From Callipepla californica brunnescens (taxonomy: Eukaryota > Chordata > Aves > Galliformes > Odontophoridae): DNA of 64,000 bases. Positions 13,061 to 26,521 of this stretch are shown piece by piece. Every line of letters begins with the position of its first letter. Within the stretch, counting starts at the first letter, position 1. The position numbers and the translations under genes were made by a program. The DNA is taken from contig JALIRH010000003.1 in the NCBI GenBank assembly GCA_023055505.1, positions 35,218,842 to 35,282,841 of the forward strand, in the 5' to 3' direction. The notes beneath the pieces were generated by a model. The model saw only the letters and a list, made by a program, of their open reading frames with translations, was not told where the DNA came from and did no database searches.

Positions 13061-14261
13061 GTTTTGCCGTGCACTGTCCCCAGTGCCTGGCCGGCTGCTC
13101 GGAGGCTGCTCTGTGCACTGAGAAACACTCAGCAGGGAAACAGGGTCATGTTGGGAATCAGCACAGCCAGCTGTGACCCAGCTCTGCCCAGCATCCAGCA
13201 TTACCAAGAGGGCCCATTTGTAGGCACGGGAAGAGTCCTGGTCCCTAAGCACCATCGCCTATATTACCGTATGCGCACTCTATCAGGGTGCCAACAAGCT
13301 CCTTGTACTCACTCGCCTCCTCCAACCCCATCCCACTTGATGTCTCCTGGACACCAAGCCCTTGCATCCCTCCTGGTGCAGTGGGAATGCTACTTCCCAA
13401 GAAATTACACTGCCCCAAGGCCCCGTCTCAAGATAACTCCAAGCAGCCCATCGTTGTCTAGCAGGACAGGTAGGGAGGTGCAGACACCAAGGTCTAGGGA
13501 GCAGAAAGGCTCCTTCTGAAACTCGAGAAGTCGTGTTGTGTTTTGAAGGCTTAATTTGGTCACTGGGCAGCCCCCTCAGCCATCTGTGCCGAGCAGTATC
13601 AGCCCTGACTGGCTGGGCAGAGGCACTTGGCTGCCCCCCGCCTCGCTCGCTGCTGCACAGCCTGACACCTCCGATTAGCCTCCTGCAATCCCCCTCTCCC
13701 CACACCCCTTTGGGAGAGGCAGCTCCCATCAGGGTGCCCAAACTCAGGCAGAAGGGTGGCCAGACGGGGTCTGAACAGCAGCCTCTCTAGCTCAGTGCAA
13801 GAGACGTGGAAACAGCTTTCCTGCTGCATCCTCCCAGCCTCTATGGTCTACAGGTCACGGTCACAGAGGACTGAGTTCATGACCACAGCTCAGTGCCCAC
13901 TGATTCTCCAGTTTCAAAGATTTTCTTCCAGTCTTGGGGTTGGAAGTGACTCCAAAATTGCACTGAACCTCAGCTTCCAGAAACACCAGCAAGAAACAAT
14001 TTTTGTCACACAGAAGTTTTTGGATGTATGCTCAATGTTAGACTGTCACGTCTTTAAAATGATCTCCCTTCGAGGAGGGAAAACCAAGTGCGGGAATGCC
14101 TAGGTGGTCTGAAAAACCTTCAGCGCTATTTTGATACTAACGGCAGCATTGCATTTCATTCTGGGAGGAATATTCATGGCTGAGCTCTAAGCCTCTGATT
14201 TATAATGGAAATACTGATAGATCCAGATCCATTTGCAGATGCTATTATAATGTTTCATCCT

Positions 14262-14281
14262 GGGGAGGGGAGGGGGAAGGG
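14262..14281 (+). other. Canonical G-quadruplex motif
   Basis: The 20 bases GGGGAGGGGAGGGGGAAGGG contain four runs of three or more G separated by one or two A. This fits the standard intramolecular quadruplex pattern with very short loops. It lies in an otherwise moderate-GC region with no gene nearby. Confidence 0.6.
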
Positions 14282-15432
14282 AAGCAGCCTCCTTCCCTTT
14301 TCATTTTAAATATCGGCACACTTTGATATTGGTTTCATGAAGCATTTGGATGGGTCCTTATTCACAAATGAATAAAAATGAGTAAAGTCCTCAGAATCAA
14401 AGGTAAGCCAAAACTGGCACCCATAAGCACAAGGCAACCCAGAGAGCCCATCTGCAGCCAAACCATGCAGCAGACCCAGACACAGCTTAAAGGCTGGCAA
14501 CAAGACCGCCTGCAGAATCTGCCAAGGAGCCAGATGCTGTTGCTTCCCAAGCTTGGCATGAGGGTTCCTGATTGCCATCCAACAAAGAGGAAAAAGAGGA
14601 ATGATATAATGTGGTGGGATAAAACACATCCCACCTCAACCTCCTTTATTGCTCATTGAAAAAAAATTGTGGAAGAAAGTATTGGAAACGTATCATTGTT
14701 TTCAGAAATACATACATTAGCCACAACAATGGCCTTGCCAAATGGGAGAAGTAGTAGCTATTTAAATGTATGTGCCATTTGAAAAAAAAAATTAAATCTT
14801 CATATGCTGTGTTTTGGGTATGGATGTCTTTGTGTCTTTTGTTAACTGTTACAGTGATAACCACTAAAATGAATGCAAGTGTGGCAAAAAGCTTCCAGTT
14901 TTTTACAGCAATATTTCAAAATCCTCTGTCTCGGCACAGCTGTCTAGATCAGATAGATCACACCGATGGCTACTGAATGTAAAGAAGACAGGTTTGTAAA
15001 AGAAGGTGCACAGAAAGAAAAAAACAAAATAGGAATTTATTTTTAAAGGAACCTAAATAAGGACATGTGCAAGAGAAATGCATTTTGAAACAAAAATATA
15101 TACCAAGATGTTATACAGATAAGAGCACTGCTTTTCCACAGAGTTACACAGCTCTGTGTTCATGCACCGATTTCACTGGCATTGCATCCAGGGGAAGCTG
15201 GAGTAACACTGTGAAGAATTTGGACCAGGCAAGTCGAGTTGTACAACTGAAGATCTATAAAGAGATGGGGGCACCATCATGTACAGTGGTGTAAAGGAGG
15301 GAGCAAAATAAATAGCAAAGTAGGTGTCAAACGGTATGTTGAAGGAAGGTAAAGAAATAGAGAGCAGTGAAAAAGTGGTGTAAAATAAGACATGAGAAAC
15401 TCGTAGCAGAGTCATCTGAATAGTAACAACTG

Positions 15433-15477
15433 TTATCATTATTCTTATCATCATCCTCATCATCACTGGCATCATCC
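15433..15477 (+). repeat. Imperfect (ATC)n repeat
   Basis: Interrupted ATC/ATT triplets run over about 45 bp. Confidence 0.7.
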
Positions 15478-17071
15478 CATAATATTTTGGATAGTAGCAA
15501 GGGTTTTCACAAACGGTACATCAGGGCAGCTTGACCATATTTGCAAATCTAAGTCAAATTTTCCAGAGATCTGCAGCTGAAATCAACACATCAGAAGTTG
15601 GGGGACAAATCAAATATTTCCAATGTCAGCTGCTTTAGCACGGTCAGAAGACTGAGATGTTACAAAAGGGGCTTCCTATAAAATCGAGAGCAAAGGATCC
15701 TCCTTCACTTAATGTATGACTGTTAGGGCAGCCATTGAGGACATGGAGACGCAGCTTCAACTGAACCTGCAGATGAGTGCACAGGGTATTCTCTGCAGAG
15801 GGCTGTGCTACAGCTTCACATTTCTTCCACTCACAGGAGAGTACTGGATGTTAGCATGAGTCCTCCATGCCAGAAGGCTGCCCTAGCTGCTGAGATACTG
15901 CCTTATAGGAGCACTTCGAGCTACTCCATGATTCCAACTTCTACTGGTCGGAATAGACTTGATTTTCATTACTAATTGTAATTATTTTGGCTTCGGAAAC
16001 TGTTTTATTTTCTTCACCTGAATCAAACCACTTTTAGACTTCTCTTTTTAATTCTCATCTGGATTTAGTCAGGCAAGTCTATTTTTTTCTTTTTATCAAT
16101 TCAATTACTTATACTTTCAGTACATACAGTCACATAATCCTTCCTACAGTGTTTTCAACAGATCAAGCTGAAAATACTTGGTGTCATATCAGGTATGTAA
16201 ATGTTTGTTGTAATGAGAGAATAGAGAATAGTGAGAAGTATGTTGTAAAGTGTTACATGTGAAAAGAAATGAGGTTGTTCTTGGTACACCTCCCTAAGTT
16301 TCAAAGAGATATTTATATTTACGGGGTGCTAGATGTGGTGAATTTATTGTATGTGTAAAATCCCCACTGCTGAGTATTTCAGGGACAACCACATTAATGC
16401 CCTGGAAAATGAAGAAATGGGATGCCATGAGAAGGTGTGGATGAAATGGCTTCTCTCACCTTTGCAAGCCATAGATAAATGTTTCCCTTTCTAGAAATGG
16501 CCATTTAAGACCACTAATAAGGAAGGATTCAGTCTGAAGGGGCACTATGTGTTGTCATAGCTGACCACTCCAAAGCACATAACCTATCGAGTATGTATTA
16601 CAATGCATTTGTGTCTTGCTCATTATAACTCTTTTTTAAGGGGACAACATTGCCTGTTGCAGCAACGTTATCTCTTGATGTCATATCATGCAATGAATTA
16701 CAAAAAGCATAGACACTAATGAGCTCTAAAGCATAACCTAAGATTTTCTATTCTAGAATCTTGCTTTGTTATATCACAGTGCGGCCGAACATTCACCACT
16801 GGAGGTAACATTTTCCATGATGCTTTGCTGACGCTGGCTGGTAATTACAGTTCTTATATTGCTAAGTTTTAGAAAAATCTCCTTTCTTAAAATGAACCAT
16901 TTTCTCTTGAGAAGTGAATTCTTATGGTTGGGGGGACTGGATGAGAACTTCTGCAGGGGGAAGGAATAGGTCAGAAATGCCACTTTCCTGAGATTTGACC
17001 ATGGGATGGACTATCAGCCACATACAGCCAACTCCAACCACGTGACAGCCTTGAAGTGGCCAGGCTGGTTT

Positions 17072-17094
17072 GCCTGAGGTCCAGCACCTCAGGC
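17072..17094. repeat. Nine-base-pair perfect inverted repeat
   Basis: Arms GCCTGAGGT and ACCTCAGGC flank the loop CCAGC. The hairpin is short and lies in a GC-rich intergenic block, and chance is likely. Confidence 0.6.
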
Positions 17095-18495
17095 CTCTGG
17101 GCAAACCTGAGGAGATGCTGCCTAGAGTTGCTGCACTGGTGTCCTGCCCCTTGCCCTGGCTGCCATGGCAGCACTGCCATGATGCTGAGAAGCTGCCTCT
17201 CCCCATGACATGGCCGGTGCTGGTGTGGATACATCCACCAAGGACTTCTTGTCTGGTGGGGCAAAACTGACTGATAGAGCACCTCTATGGCTGGCAGCTG
17301 CCCAGGTCCCTGCTGGTGGGCAGCAGCTGCAGCCGATGGGGCTGGCACCAAGCAACAGGGGCACCCTGAGGCATCCCATCCCCCTAAGCAGGGTCTGGGT
17401 TCTTAATGGGCTCCCTGGAAGACATGCTGGGTCCCAGGCCAGGGCAGCCAGCCAGCCCAGCATCCCATGCGGTTTCCTCAACTCTCCTCACCCACTGCTT
17501 TTGCTCCATCCAGTGATGATGAGCCTTCAAAGAGCCTGCAGGCACTGGCAATGAAGGTGAGGAATTGGAGCAGACCCAGGTGGCCCCAGAGGTGTACAAG
17601 GCCCATTTGGCTGCTGTTGCCCCAGTGGAGGATGGCTGACCAGGACCTACCACCATCTCCACTGGGCTGTGGTCTGAGCCCAGGGTGCCAGTACCTGTGG
17701 TGGTCACCACGGAGGGAACCATTTGGCCCTGTCTGATCGCTAGGGAATTTCTTTTTTTACTTCCTCTTCGTTTTTGTTTTTTTTTCCTTTGACATTAACA
17801 TCTTTTTTATCATTGCTAAAAACCCAAAATCTGAAATCTTCCTTTAATTTATGAATTTCCCAAGAGAGAAACACACTGTCCTGGCAACAGGAGGGACTCA
17901 GCAGCAAAGCATGAGGCTCTGACAGTCTCCCTCCCCATTCCATTCTCTCTTACCTGAGATGTTTGAGATAAAAATAAACAAGAGCAAGTGCTTCCACTTC
18001 CTGGGAGAGGAGCCGGCAGGGCTGCAGCTCACTGGAGGAGAGCAGCTCAGACCTGAAAAGCTTTCTTCTCTGTTGGGATCACAGCTTGAGCGTAGGCTTG
18101 TTGTGTCGGAATGGGCCTACTGTACCCAAACATCTGAGCTTTCTCCAGCTCCGAGAGGAACATTTTATACTCATTATACATGCAGCAGAATTTCAAAATA
18201 TGTCCCTGGGACCAGAATGCAGGAGGAGGACATTAAAGGTTAGAAGATAGTAGAGGGAAAAGCAAAAGGAATGAGTAATCTGGAGTTGCCTGATAACCAT
18301 TAGAGGCTTAGCTAGAATGAACCGTAACAAGCTATCATGAAAGGGAGAGGTGCGCTCCTTGACGTATTGCTAACAAAGAGGGGGTTTCATTGCTTTAGGT
18401 ACCTTTTAAAAGTAAAAAGCAAAGGATCGGCTCCACATCCCAGGTTTCAAAATGTTATGATCTAAGCGCAGAATTCATCACTGCCACCACTAAGA

Positions 18496-18621
18496 GATCA
18501 TACATCCTGGAGTGTCATGAGCCATCCGTGATTTGTGTCATTGCAGAGGATGATAAATCACTGCTAAAGACATAACAAGCAGCATCATCACTGCAACACA
18601 ATAGATCATGATGCATCAAGA
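18496..18621. promoter_or_regulatory. Dense TGAT/ATCA motif cluster
   Basis: Nine TGAT or ATCA tetramers occur in 126 bp, including gatgataaatcac and gatcatgatgcatcaag. TGAT is the core used by PBX, MEIS and related TALE homeodomain factors. The tetramer is short, so function is uncertain. Confidence 0.2.
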
Positions 18622-19186
18622 TCTTTGCTAAAATATTATTTACAGTTAGCAGGGGCTTGGAATGGCAAAGCAGAAGCTGATATTAATCTTGCTGGTTGTT
18701 GCGCCTTTCTGCACGCCAACAGCACTGTCCTGGGAAAAATGGGATCTGTAACTTCCACAGATACAATAACTACCAGCTGCATACACTGTGTCTGAAAGGG
18801 ATTGAGTATAGGTGTTTCTGTGGTGGAAAGGAACAATGGAGAGAGCAAGTGAAGCTCCATCTTTGAGATCTGTGGGAGCTCAGTGATTACGCCATTTAGA
18901 AGCCATTTGTAAACGCAGGCATGTAGTTGCCCCTGTGCCTTACTGCAACAGTAGAGATGAAATTTAGTCTTAGAGCTTGAGAGGAAAAGAGACTTACTGG
19001 CATTCGGAAATGCCGTAAGGGTCCAGAAACAGCTCAGAATTTCCTCCAGCTCTCCTAACATGCATCAATTGAAATGAACGGACTTACTTTTACTCCTAAC
19101 GCTGCTTTGGGAATCACTTGAAGAAAGGTGCTAAATAAAACGGACATAGGTGCTAAACTGCCAAAACTGAAATTTGGGTTTTTTAT

Positions 19187-19269
19187 TTGTTGTTGTTGTT
19201 GCTGTTTGTTTTGTTTTGTTTTACCTCAAAAACAAAACTAAAAGATAAAATAAAATAAAAAATAAAAAA
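19187..19269 (+). repeat. Compound microsatellite (TTG)n, (TTTTG)n and (AAAAT)n
   Basis: TTG and TTTTG repeats at 19187-19222 are followed after a short gap by AAAAT-type repeats at 19245-19269. The two halves are roughly complementary in base use and could pair. Confidence 0.8.
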
Positions 19270-20109
19270 GCTCACAAAAACACCAAAACCAGACAATCCA
19301 AAATGCTGAAAATTGCGACCAGCTATTTTTATAGGAGACTCTCTGGAAACAGATCCTTGCTCTGTCAATCCAAACAAGTGTTTCTGAGACACTGGGGACT
19401 GTGAATTATTTCTCTTTCCTATGCAGGACATCGCTGATTTAGGTCACATCAACAGGACTAACAGTTCCATTTAAAGAAACGCTGAGATGGGTAGAAAGTT
19501 TAAAAAAGAGGCTTCCTGTTAGAAGGAAATCTGGAATTCCAAGTTGCTGATGACCTTCCTGACAACGACAGAAAAAAAAAAAAAAAAAGCCCTTAATGCT
19601 TTACCACAGCCTCCTGAGCTCCAGCCTTGCCATGTCAATGCAAGGAATATTATCCACCTCCTGCCACTCTGAAGACAAAAGGCACAAGGAAAGTGCTGTT
19701 CGGTCTTATATCAGTTACTCATCCTGTGTTTGCCTCATGATGTGAAGCTGAGCCCTCCCACAGACTTTAATTGAGTTAAATCATTGCCAGAGCCTTCCAG
19801 GCTGCCTCTCGTGCACCCTTTGGTTCATGCATTTCTGATGAGGCATGTGACCAAGGCCGCGCTCCCAGGACATCCGGGAAGCCAGCCACCTGCCTAGGGG
19901 CTCCAGATATTTCCATCAACTCTATTTCACTTCAACATTTTCTTCCCGTTTAGATGATCATCAGAGTTGGGGAGGGGAATAGGGAAGATCTGTGAGCAAT
20001 TTACTGGAATATATACAGGCATTCCCCAGATTTTCCATCCTCCTCCTTAATTGGATATTATCCCTCATTAATGACTCTGTCAGAGCCTGTACAGTACTAA
20101 TTGTCTGTG

Positions 20110-20143
20110 GTTTCTCTCCCTTTCCCTCTCCTCTCCCCTCCCT
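20110..20143 (+). repeat. Polypyrimidine tract
   Basis: An almost pure C/T run of 34 bases (tttctctccctttccctctc then ctctcccctccctg). It could form triplex DNA but has no known role here. Confidence 0.7.
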
Positions 20144-20458
20144 GTGATTCGTCTTTTGTTCAAGTTCATGAAGTTTAATTTCTGTTCCCCTCACCATGAT
20201 GGGAAGCGCATCCAACTTTTGTTCCAGCAAAGCACTCAGAGCCTGGCGTTACCTCCCAAGACTGGTTCTGTAGGATCAGGGGAAGTCCCAAGGCCTCCTG
20301 CCCACTGCATTATCAGTCACCAAAGAACAGCAGTCACAGCCCCACAAGACTCCTTCACTTGTCAGGCAGGTGAGAGTACAGGAAAGCCAGAAGTCTGTGT
20401 CACCCCTGTTTACTTTGTGAGGGGCTTGTGTTCCTTCCCAGCAAAGGAGCTAATTCCA

Positions 20459-20482
20459 GAACAAACAAACAAACAAACAAAA
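20459..20482 (+). repeat. (AAAC)n microsatellite
   Basis: About five AAAC units in a row. Confidence 0.85.
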
Positions 20483-23094
20483 CTTAATTTAAGGGCCTAT
20501 TAATCAAAAGCTGGCATGAACAATGAATGGCTGAGTTATTTTGTATTGTCGCCTGCCATGGTAAGCTTTCTGCTGCTCTTTGGCCTTTTTCTGGCTGACT
20601 GTCTTCTACCAGGACATTTTAGGTCAGTTTATTTAAAGCACAAAGATTGGTGAGGCTTCCACTGGTATTAGCAAGCCCTGTGATGCAATTTTGGTTGCCT
20701 ATGGTCAGCACAAAGTTGCACAGTTACACGAGGCAGGAGCATGTCTTTTAACCATTGCTACGCAGGGAAACCTCGTTTTCCACCAGACATCATATGATGG
20801 GAGGTTGTTTTCTCAGGAAGACCTTCTGGTAACAGCAAATTATTAGCTCGACATGGTTCAGTCCCCAGGTCATCCCAGGACATTAGCAAACAGGCATGGC
20901 CTCTCATGCTCCCACTGGCCGTGCTGCTGGGCCGTCCTTGGAGCGCTCCATGGCTGCCTCCAACCTCCTCCCCACCTCTCCTCCACAACCAAAGCAGCAG
21001 TGCCTGGGCCCAGGCCCAACTTGCCACCCCACCCGCCCCTGGTTCCCACAGGGACATGTCACTCCTGCACACTGCGACTGCTTCAGACGACTGTATCAGG
21101 AGAGCGAGTGCTTCATGGTTCCATCCTGAGAAATATAGGACAGCAGAGACTACACAATGGTTAGAGACTTCGCTGTAAGGTCTGACCCATTTTTGTCCTC
21201 TAAAAGCAATATAACATCTGTTCCCAGTATTCCTGCATGCCATTTAAGAAATACTTCTGAAGGAGCACCACTAATTCATGCCCTGTCCACTTTCAAATTG
21301 TATTATAGGCTTCAGGATAGTTCTTATGTTAACTAAAATACACAGAGAAGATTATCCTGGGGATAAGTTCTGAAGCCAAATGGACCTGTGGCTGTTAAAC
21401 CACAGATTTCTCTGTCCCACAAAGCCTGCTGTGAGCAAATGCTAGTTGCTCTACAATGAAGCATTGCTATAGAGCAGCCACTTCTGGGAGTGGGCTTAGG
21501 GCTTTGCTTCTGGAGGTGGCAAGAGAAGGAGCTTGGAAGGCATCTCCCCACAGCCGCCAGACAGGTGCAGGCCTTGCTGGCTCAGTGGACTGTGGGAAGG
21601 TGAGGCCGTGGTAACCCCAGAAACTGCAGCTCCCATGTTTCCCATACTTCAGTTTCACAGAAATCACTTCCCGAGGAACTCGCTTCAGCTGGGTGCAGTA
21701 AAGGGGGAAAAAGACTTGGCTCAGATGCCTTTCATACCCTGGATGGAGAGAGAAAAGTTCTGCTGCCCCAGGGGGCACTGCAGGCCCTCCATTTTGGCTC
21801 ACGGTTCAGGGAGACCTGGCGGGCACTGAGAGGTGCTGGCTGTTGCTGAAAGTCTTCTTCAGCTCCTGACTGAGATGTTCTTGTTCTGCAGATATTCTCT
21901 GCCAGTAAATATTCCTCTAATCTGAGAGCCATCAAAAATGCTGGCTCCACTTATTTTAGAGTCCATCTTTGACCTTTACTGCTGTGAAATACGTCTACTG
22001 ATATTCCACCAGAGGCCATAAAACATCTGGCTTGACTGTGCACCAAATAGATGGAATTTTCTATCCATTTCAGCCTGTGGCATTGACCCTAAATAGCAAT
22101 TTATCTGCAGTACTTCTGAGTCCCTTGGCACCTGTGGAGTCCATGATGCCGGGAGCAGCATCCATGTGCCAAGTAAATCCAGCCTGCATCTGGGGAAATC
22201 GAGAAATCTTGATTTTGAAGGAAGACTTTACATAGCTCTCACATAGCATGATATACAGCTTTCAGGCAGGGCAAGGAGGCTGAAGGATTCTGGCCCTGAC
22301 CGAGAATTCCAGGTATATATGCGGATGACAAAGTGAAATACCGTGTGCCCTTCAGTGCAACCGTTCTGCACCCAACATCACTGCTGGGTGGCAAAGTAGT
22401 CAGAAAAGGCAGAAGAAATGTGGACAGTAAGGCAGGGTGGCAGCCAGCTCAGCTGTGTACTCACACATCATCAGGCAAGCTGTGAAACACCCACATGCCA
22501 TGCCTTGGCATGGGGTGGCACCAATGTCTGCTGGGGAGAGGAGCGGTGCCTTGCCCAACGCCCTGCATTTCTGGCTCTGCCCCTTACTCTGTCCCTCCAC
22601 CACAGCCCGCAGGGAAGCTGGCTGGTGAGACGGAGCGGGCTGGCCATCATTTCAAGGTAATTTCCTAGGACAGCAAACAAGGCTTGACTTTGTGCTCCTT
22701 TTGGTGGGCCGCCGGGAAGGTCAGCTTCCCAGAAGCATTTCTGATGGTGGCATCCACACTGGCAAGGCATTGCGATATCTTCGATTGCACATCTAATTCA
22801 TTGTGTTCTCTGCCACAGATGAATAGACAAAAGACCTTCCAAGCGGGAGGGGGGCTGCTTCACCAGAATTGGGATTTTTCACTGTCAGCCAAGCAGAGGA
22901 TCCAAACTCCAACAATGAGCTCCCTGCTCCAGTCGAAATACATTTATAACCTCTCCAAGCAGAGCTTTGGCAGGGCGATACAAACTGTGAGCTCCACAAG
23001 CTAATGACCTTGAAAGTATCCATTTATCTTGGCCTTTCCCCCCAGCTTGAGATGCCACAGAAAGCATGAGGCTTTCTTTCTTCTCCTTTCCTTC

Positions 23095-23117
23095 TTTATT
23101 TCTTTATTTCTTTATTT
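23095..23117 (+). repeat. (TTTATTTC)n microsatellite
   Basis: Nearly three copies of an eight-base TTTATTTC unit, preceded by a pyrimidine-rich run. Confidence 0.75.
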
Positions 23118-24906
23118 TCTCTTTATAAGCAGGAGGGATGAATACTCAGCAAACGCAGATGACATGGAAACAGCTTGGTTTCACCTCTTTGGCTGGAGCT
23201 CAGGGCTGAAATCCCAGTGGAATTCCAGCACGCCAGTGACTGTCCCTCCTGTCCCCTGTCCGAGTGCAACAGGAGAGATGGTGGTGGTGAAAGGACACCA
23301 CTGCTCTGCCTCACTTCCCTCACTGGTCCACACTGCCTGCTGCTCATTCACTGATCTTTCTAGATAAGCAATAATTATAACCACAAAACCCAATATTTGT
23401 GCCTGTTGTTTGTACCCACCAAAGGCAGCTCCCATCTTCCTGTGCTGTGACAACCTGAACTGCATTAAAATCCAGGAAACACGTTAAAAGCGTCCCTCGA
23501 ACAAATGGAGTTGGTGCACAGAAAATGGTATTTCCTCAGGGAGAGCAGTGACTCCCTGGAGAGTTTTACTTTTCAAAGTCAGTGTCTGTTTTCTGTGTCT
23601 TGCCACTGTATAGAAACCACTAGCTGGCACAGCAGGGTGCTCTCTTTCTTAAGGGATATACGAGTTGGGTGTAAAATAATCCCTTTTCATTTCCTTTGGC
23701 ACTGGGAACAGACAGCTGAAAGTGAAAAGGAAAGTCACACAAAGCAGCTGATGGACATGGGCAGAAGCTGCTACTAAGAAACATCCTTCCACTTCCAGCA
23801 AGAAAATCACATTTGCCAAGATGTTTTCTGACTGCTGCACGTTTTCATCCTCATGCAGATGTGGTGGAGCTGCTCCCTGTATTTGCAGCTCTCTCCGTCT
23901 GGCTGATGCTCTGCAGATGCTCCCACACCGGTGGCCTGGGACCTGGCACTCACCTTTGATCCCAGCCAGCACTCAGGGCTGTGGGCTGGGACCAGCATTT
24001 GGGCTCCAGAGAGGATCTGCTGGCTGCTGCCTTTGAAGCTGTGAAAGTAAGCATCAGCTCATGTTTCCATTTTAGGCATACATGTAATGTACATCTTTGC
24101 TTACTGGACACTCTGGGATGCAATCCAGCCTCAGGAATTCTTGGCTTCCAGCTGGGCTTTGATGACTTCATAAGAGGTGGTTTTGCACCAAAGAGGTCCA
24201 CAGTAGTCATCTCCTGACAGCTTGCTAGCAGGATGGAGGCTCATACAGTGGTTTGGAGAATGGAATTTTCCCTCCAAATGTGCCCCGGCAAGTTGGGTGC
24301 TGTGCTTCCTGAGCACAGATGCTTCAGACCCCACCCAGTGCCATCACTGGAGATGTGGCTGCAGCATCACACACAGCAAGGGCTCGAGGTTTGGTGTGAC
24401 TGCACCACAAGTGATGGCTGCCCAGTGGTTTTGCCTTTTGACAGTGTGGGGAGACAGAACGAGTTTCTGGTACATCTCTCTTCCATTCCCTCTAGTGCCC
24501 TGCTTGCAAGGGAACATTCAGTGAGACCATCTCCAAAGCCTGCCTTGCTCCTTGGGTTCTCCAGCTCTGCAACGCACCTCAAGGAGGTGGCTCTGCAAGC
24601 TGCCACCTATAAACACTTGGGGTGGAAGTCTGCTGGCTGCCATAGGCAGGCATTAGGTCTGAGTGAACAACTGGAAGTTGATCAGCATTCAGAGGAGCAC
24701 TGCAGCGGACCATTCGCTCAATGAGATCGCATTCAGCGTGAATACAGCTATCAGAGCCTGGCTGCTTCCAAACACCTTTATGACACACGGGTTCAATTAT
24801 TTCTTTAAAAACAAAAAATTCCTCTGCAGAAAAGGAAATGTCACAGCCTTTTCAAAGCTTCTTAGCACAGTCAATAAGAAACCAGCTCTGATTTACATAA
24901 CAGTGA

Positions 24907-24924
24907 TATACATACGTATGTATA
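24907..24924. repeat. Eighteen-base perfect palindrome
   Basis: TATACATACGTATGTATA is its own reverse complement and has a central ACGT. It lies in a short alternating purine-pyrimidine stretch at about 24905-24945. Confidence 0.7.
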
Positions 24925-26479
24925 CGTGCATATACATTTGCATGAAAAGCATTTGCAGCGCATTCTAAAAATAGAAGACATTTCAGAAGGTTTCTTGGGC
25001 AAACACATCTTCACTTTCTTTTCTGTTTTATTACTTCCCTCAAAATTAATTGTTTAAATTAAAATCCAGTCCTTCCTTCCCATCCATTGTGCAGCACAGG
25101 GAGCCACAGACTTCCCACAGATACTTTGCTCTAATTCCCTCAGCTGCAGGCACAGCCATGCTCACCCAGAGCTATGGGAATGGAGGTAAGCAAAGCAGTT
25201 CTAAACTGAGACTCACCTCACAGTCTGGAGGCTGGTTTTCCTCAGAGGAAGGTAGAAAAGCAGTAATACTTATCTTTGTAACGCTGCTTATTTTCACATG
25301 AAAATGTCAGGAGGTTTGACATACAAAAGTGGGAAAAGGGAGGGGGTTAGAGACCAGCTCTTGTGAACCGTATACTCCAAATACTTGAAAAGATGTTGAG
25401 CTTAAAGCCCAGGCATGGCTCTGCTGATGTGGGGGAACAACTCCTGTACTTCACGCTAAGTGTGTGATTAACTGCTCCCCTGGTCAGGGCCCCTGTTAGC
25501 AGACCAAGATCTAATTTATTCTGTTACAGCTGCCTAAGACTATATCAAGAAAATCCATCTGTATTAGTAAAAAAACAATAGATTTACATTTGTCTTGGGT
25601 TATAAATGTGTTCTGTTGTTGGATGATGCTGCCCCTGTTACATATTTGTGCGCTTTCACAGCTCTTTGTCCTCTTAAACTGCCTCTGCTTCAACCTCTTC
25701 TCATTCAGATCAGGCTCTGTATTTGCTTCTGCAAAGCAGCCTCTCAGCAGAAGGTGCTCCTATGCCAGTGAGATAATACTGTACACAAGAACCCCCCAGT
25801 TTCTAAAGCAAAGCCTGGTAACTAAAACCTAAGCAAACTTACAGATAAAACTAATGTTCACAAGTTAAACCTGCACCTATACCCATGAATAACTGCATGT
25901 CAGTATCTCTGTACCTCTTTTTCTTCTCCCTTCCCTTCTCTTTGAGCTGTTCAGACCTTGACTATGCCAGTAGCTCAGCCAAGGGCCCACTGACTTCAGT
26001 GTAGCTTAGGTGCGCTCTGCACGTTCCACTTTTTAATGGGTTTTACATGGGAGTATCCCCTGGCATAGCTAGGCTGTCGGGCTTGGCCAAGGGCCTGGAG
26101 GCTTGGGGATGGCTTTGGCCAAGCACTCAGAAGCTGGTAACATCCAGCACAGTGTTAAAGAGATGCCCATGTTCCTACAGTGCTTGATGTGAAAGAATGC
26201 ACAATTCACAGCAAACACATGGTACACCCCAACCTCTAGCAGCAGCCACTCCTTTTATCAGAAATATGGTTTAGTCTGTCTACAAGGAAAGCAGGAAAAA
26301 GCAGCACAGACAGAAGCATGTTTGGAGATGACCAAAGCTTGTTTAAAGCCAGTACATCAAACAAAAACATCTCAGCATTTCTCACTGGGATCCGGTTGTC
26401 CTTATGCAGGGATAATAATCCAGAAAAAGTTTAAATTTTATTGTATTAAGCATGGGTATTTTTTTCTGTCAATACATAT

Positions 26480-26521
26480 ATTTTATTTTTATTTTTTTTA
26501 TTTTTTATTTTTTATTTTTTT
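26480..26521 (+). repeat. T-rich (TTTTTA)n microsatellite
   Basis: Irregular TTTTTA/TTTTTTTA repeats cover about 42 bp. A poly-A-bearing insertion of opposite strand is possible, but no LINE or SINE body is recognised beside it. Confidence 0.85.

Larger units (their letters stand above)
13061..18495. other. Intergenic, patchy GC content
   Basis: GC-richer blocks at about 13060-13800 and 17000-17740 produce overlapping open frames on both strands, up to 152 codons, none recognisable. The G-quadruplex motif, the ATC repeat and a short hairpin lie here. The stretch 14110-14260 has an ordered, non-repetitive look but no testable feature. Confidence 0.55.
18622..26479. other. Intergenic, no gene recognised
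   Basis: This stretch holds several microsatellites, the polypyrimidine tract at 20110 and an 18-base palindrome at 24907. Frames up to 163 codons in the GC-richer 20.8-24.7 kb part overlap on both strands and match nothing known to me. A minus-strand frame at 19961-20248 is discussed in the findings. Confidence 0.5.

Noticed and set aside
20758..21243. A 161-codon minus-strand open frame
   Set aside because: Overlapping frames occur on both strands in the same GC-rich block, with no splice context and no motif.
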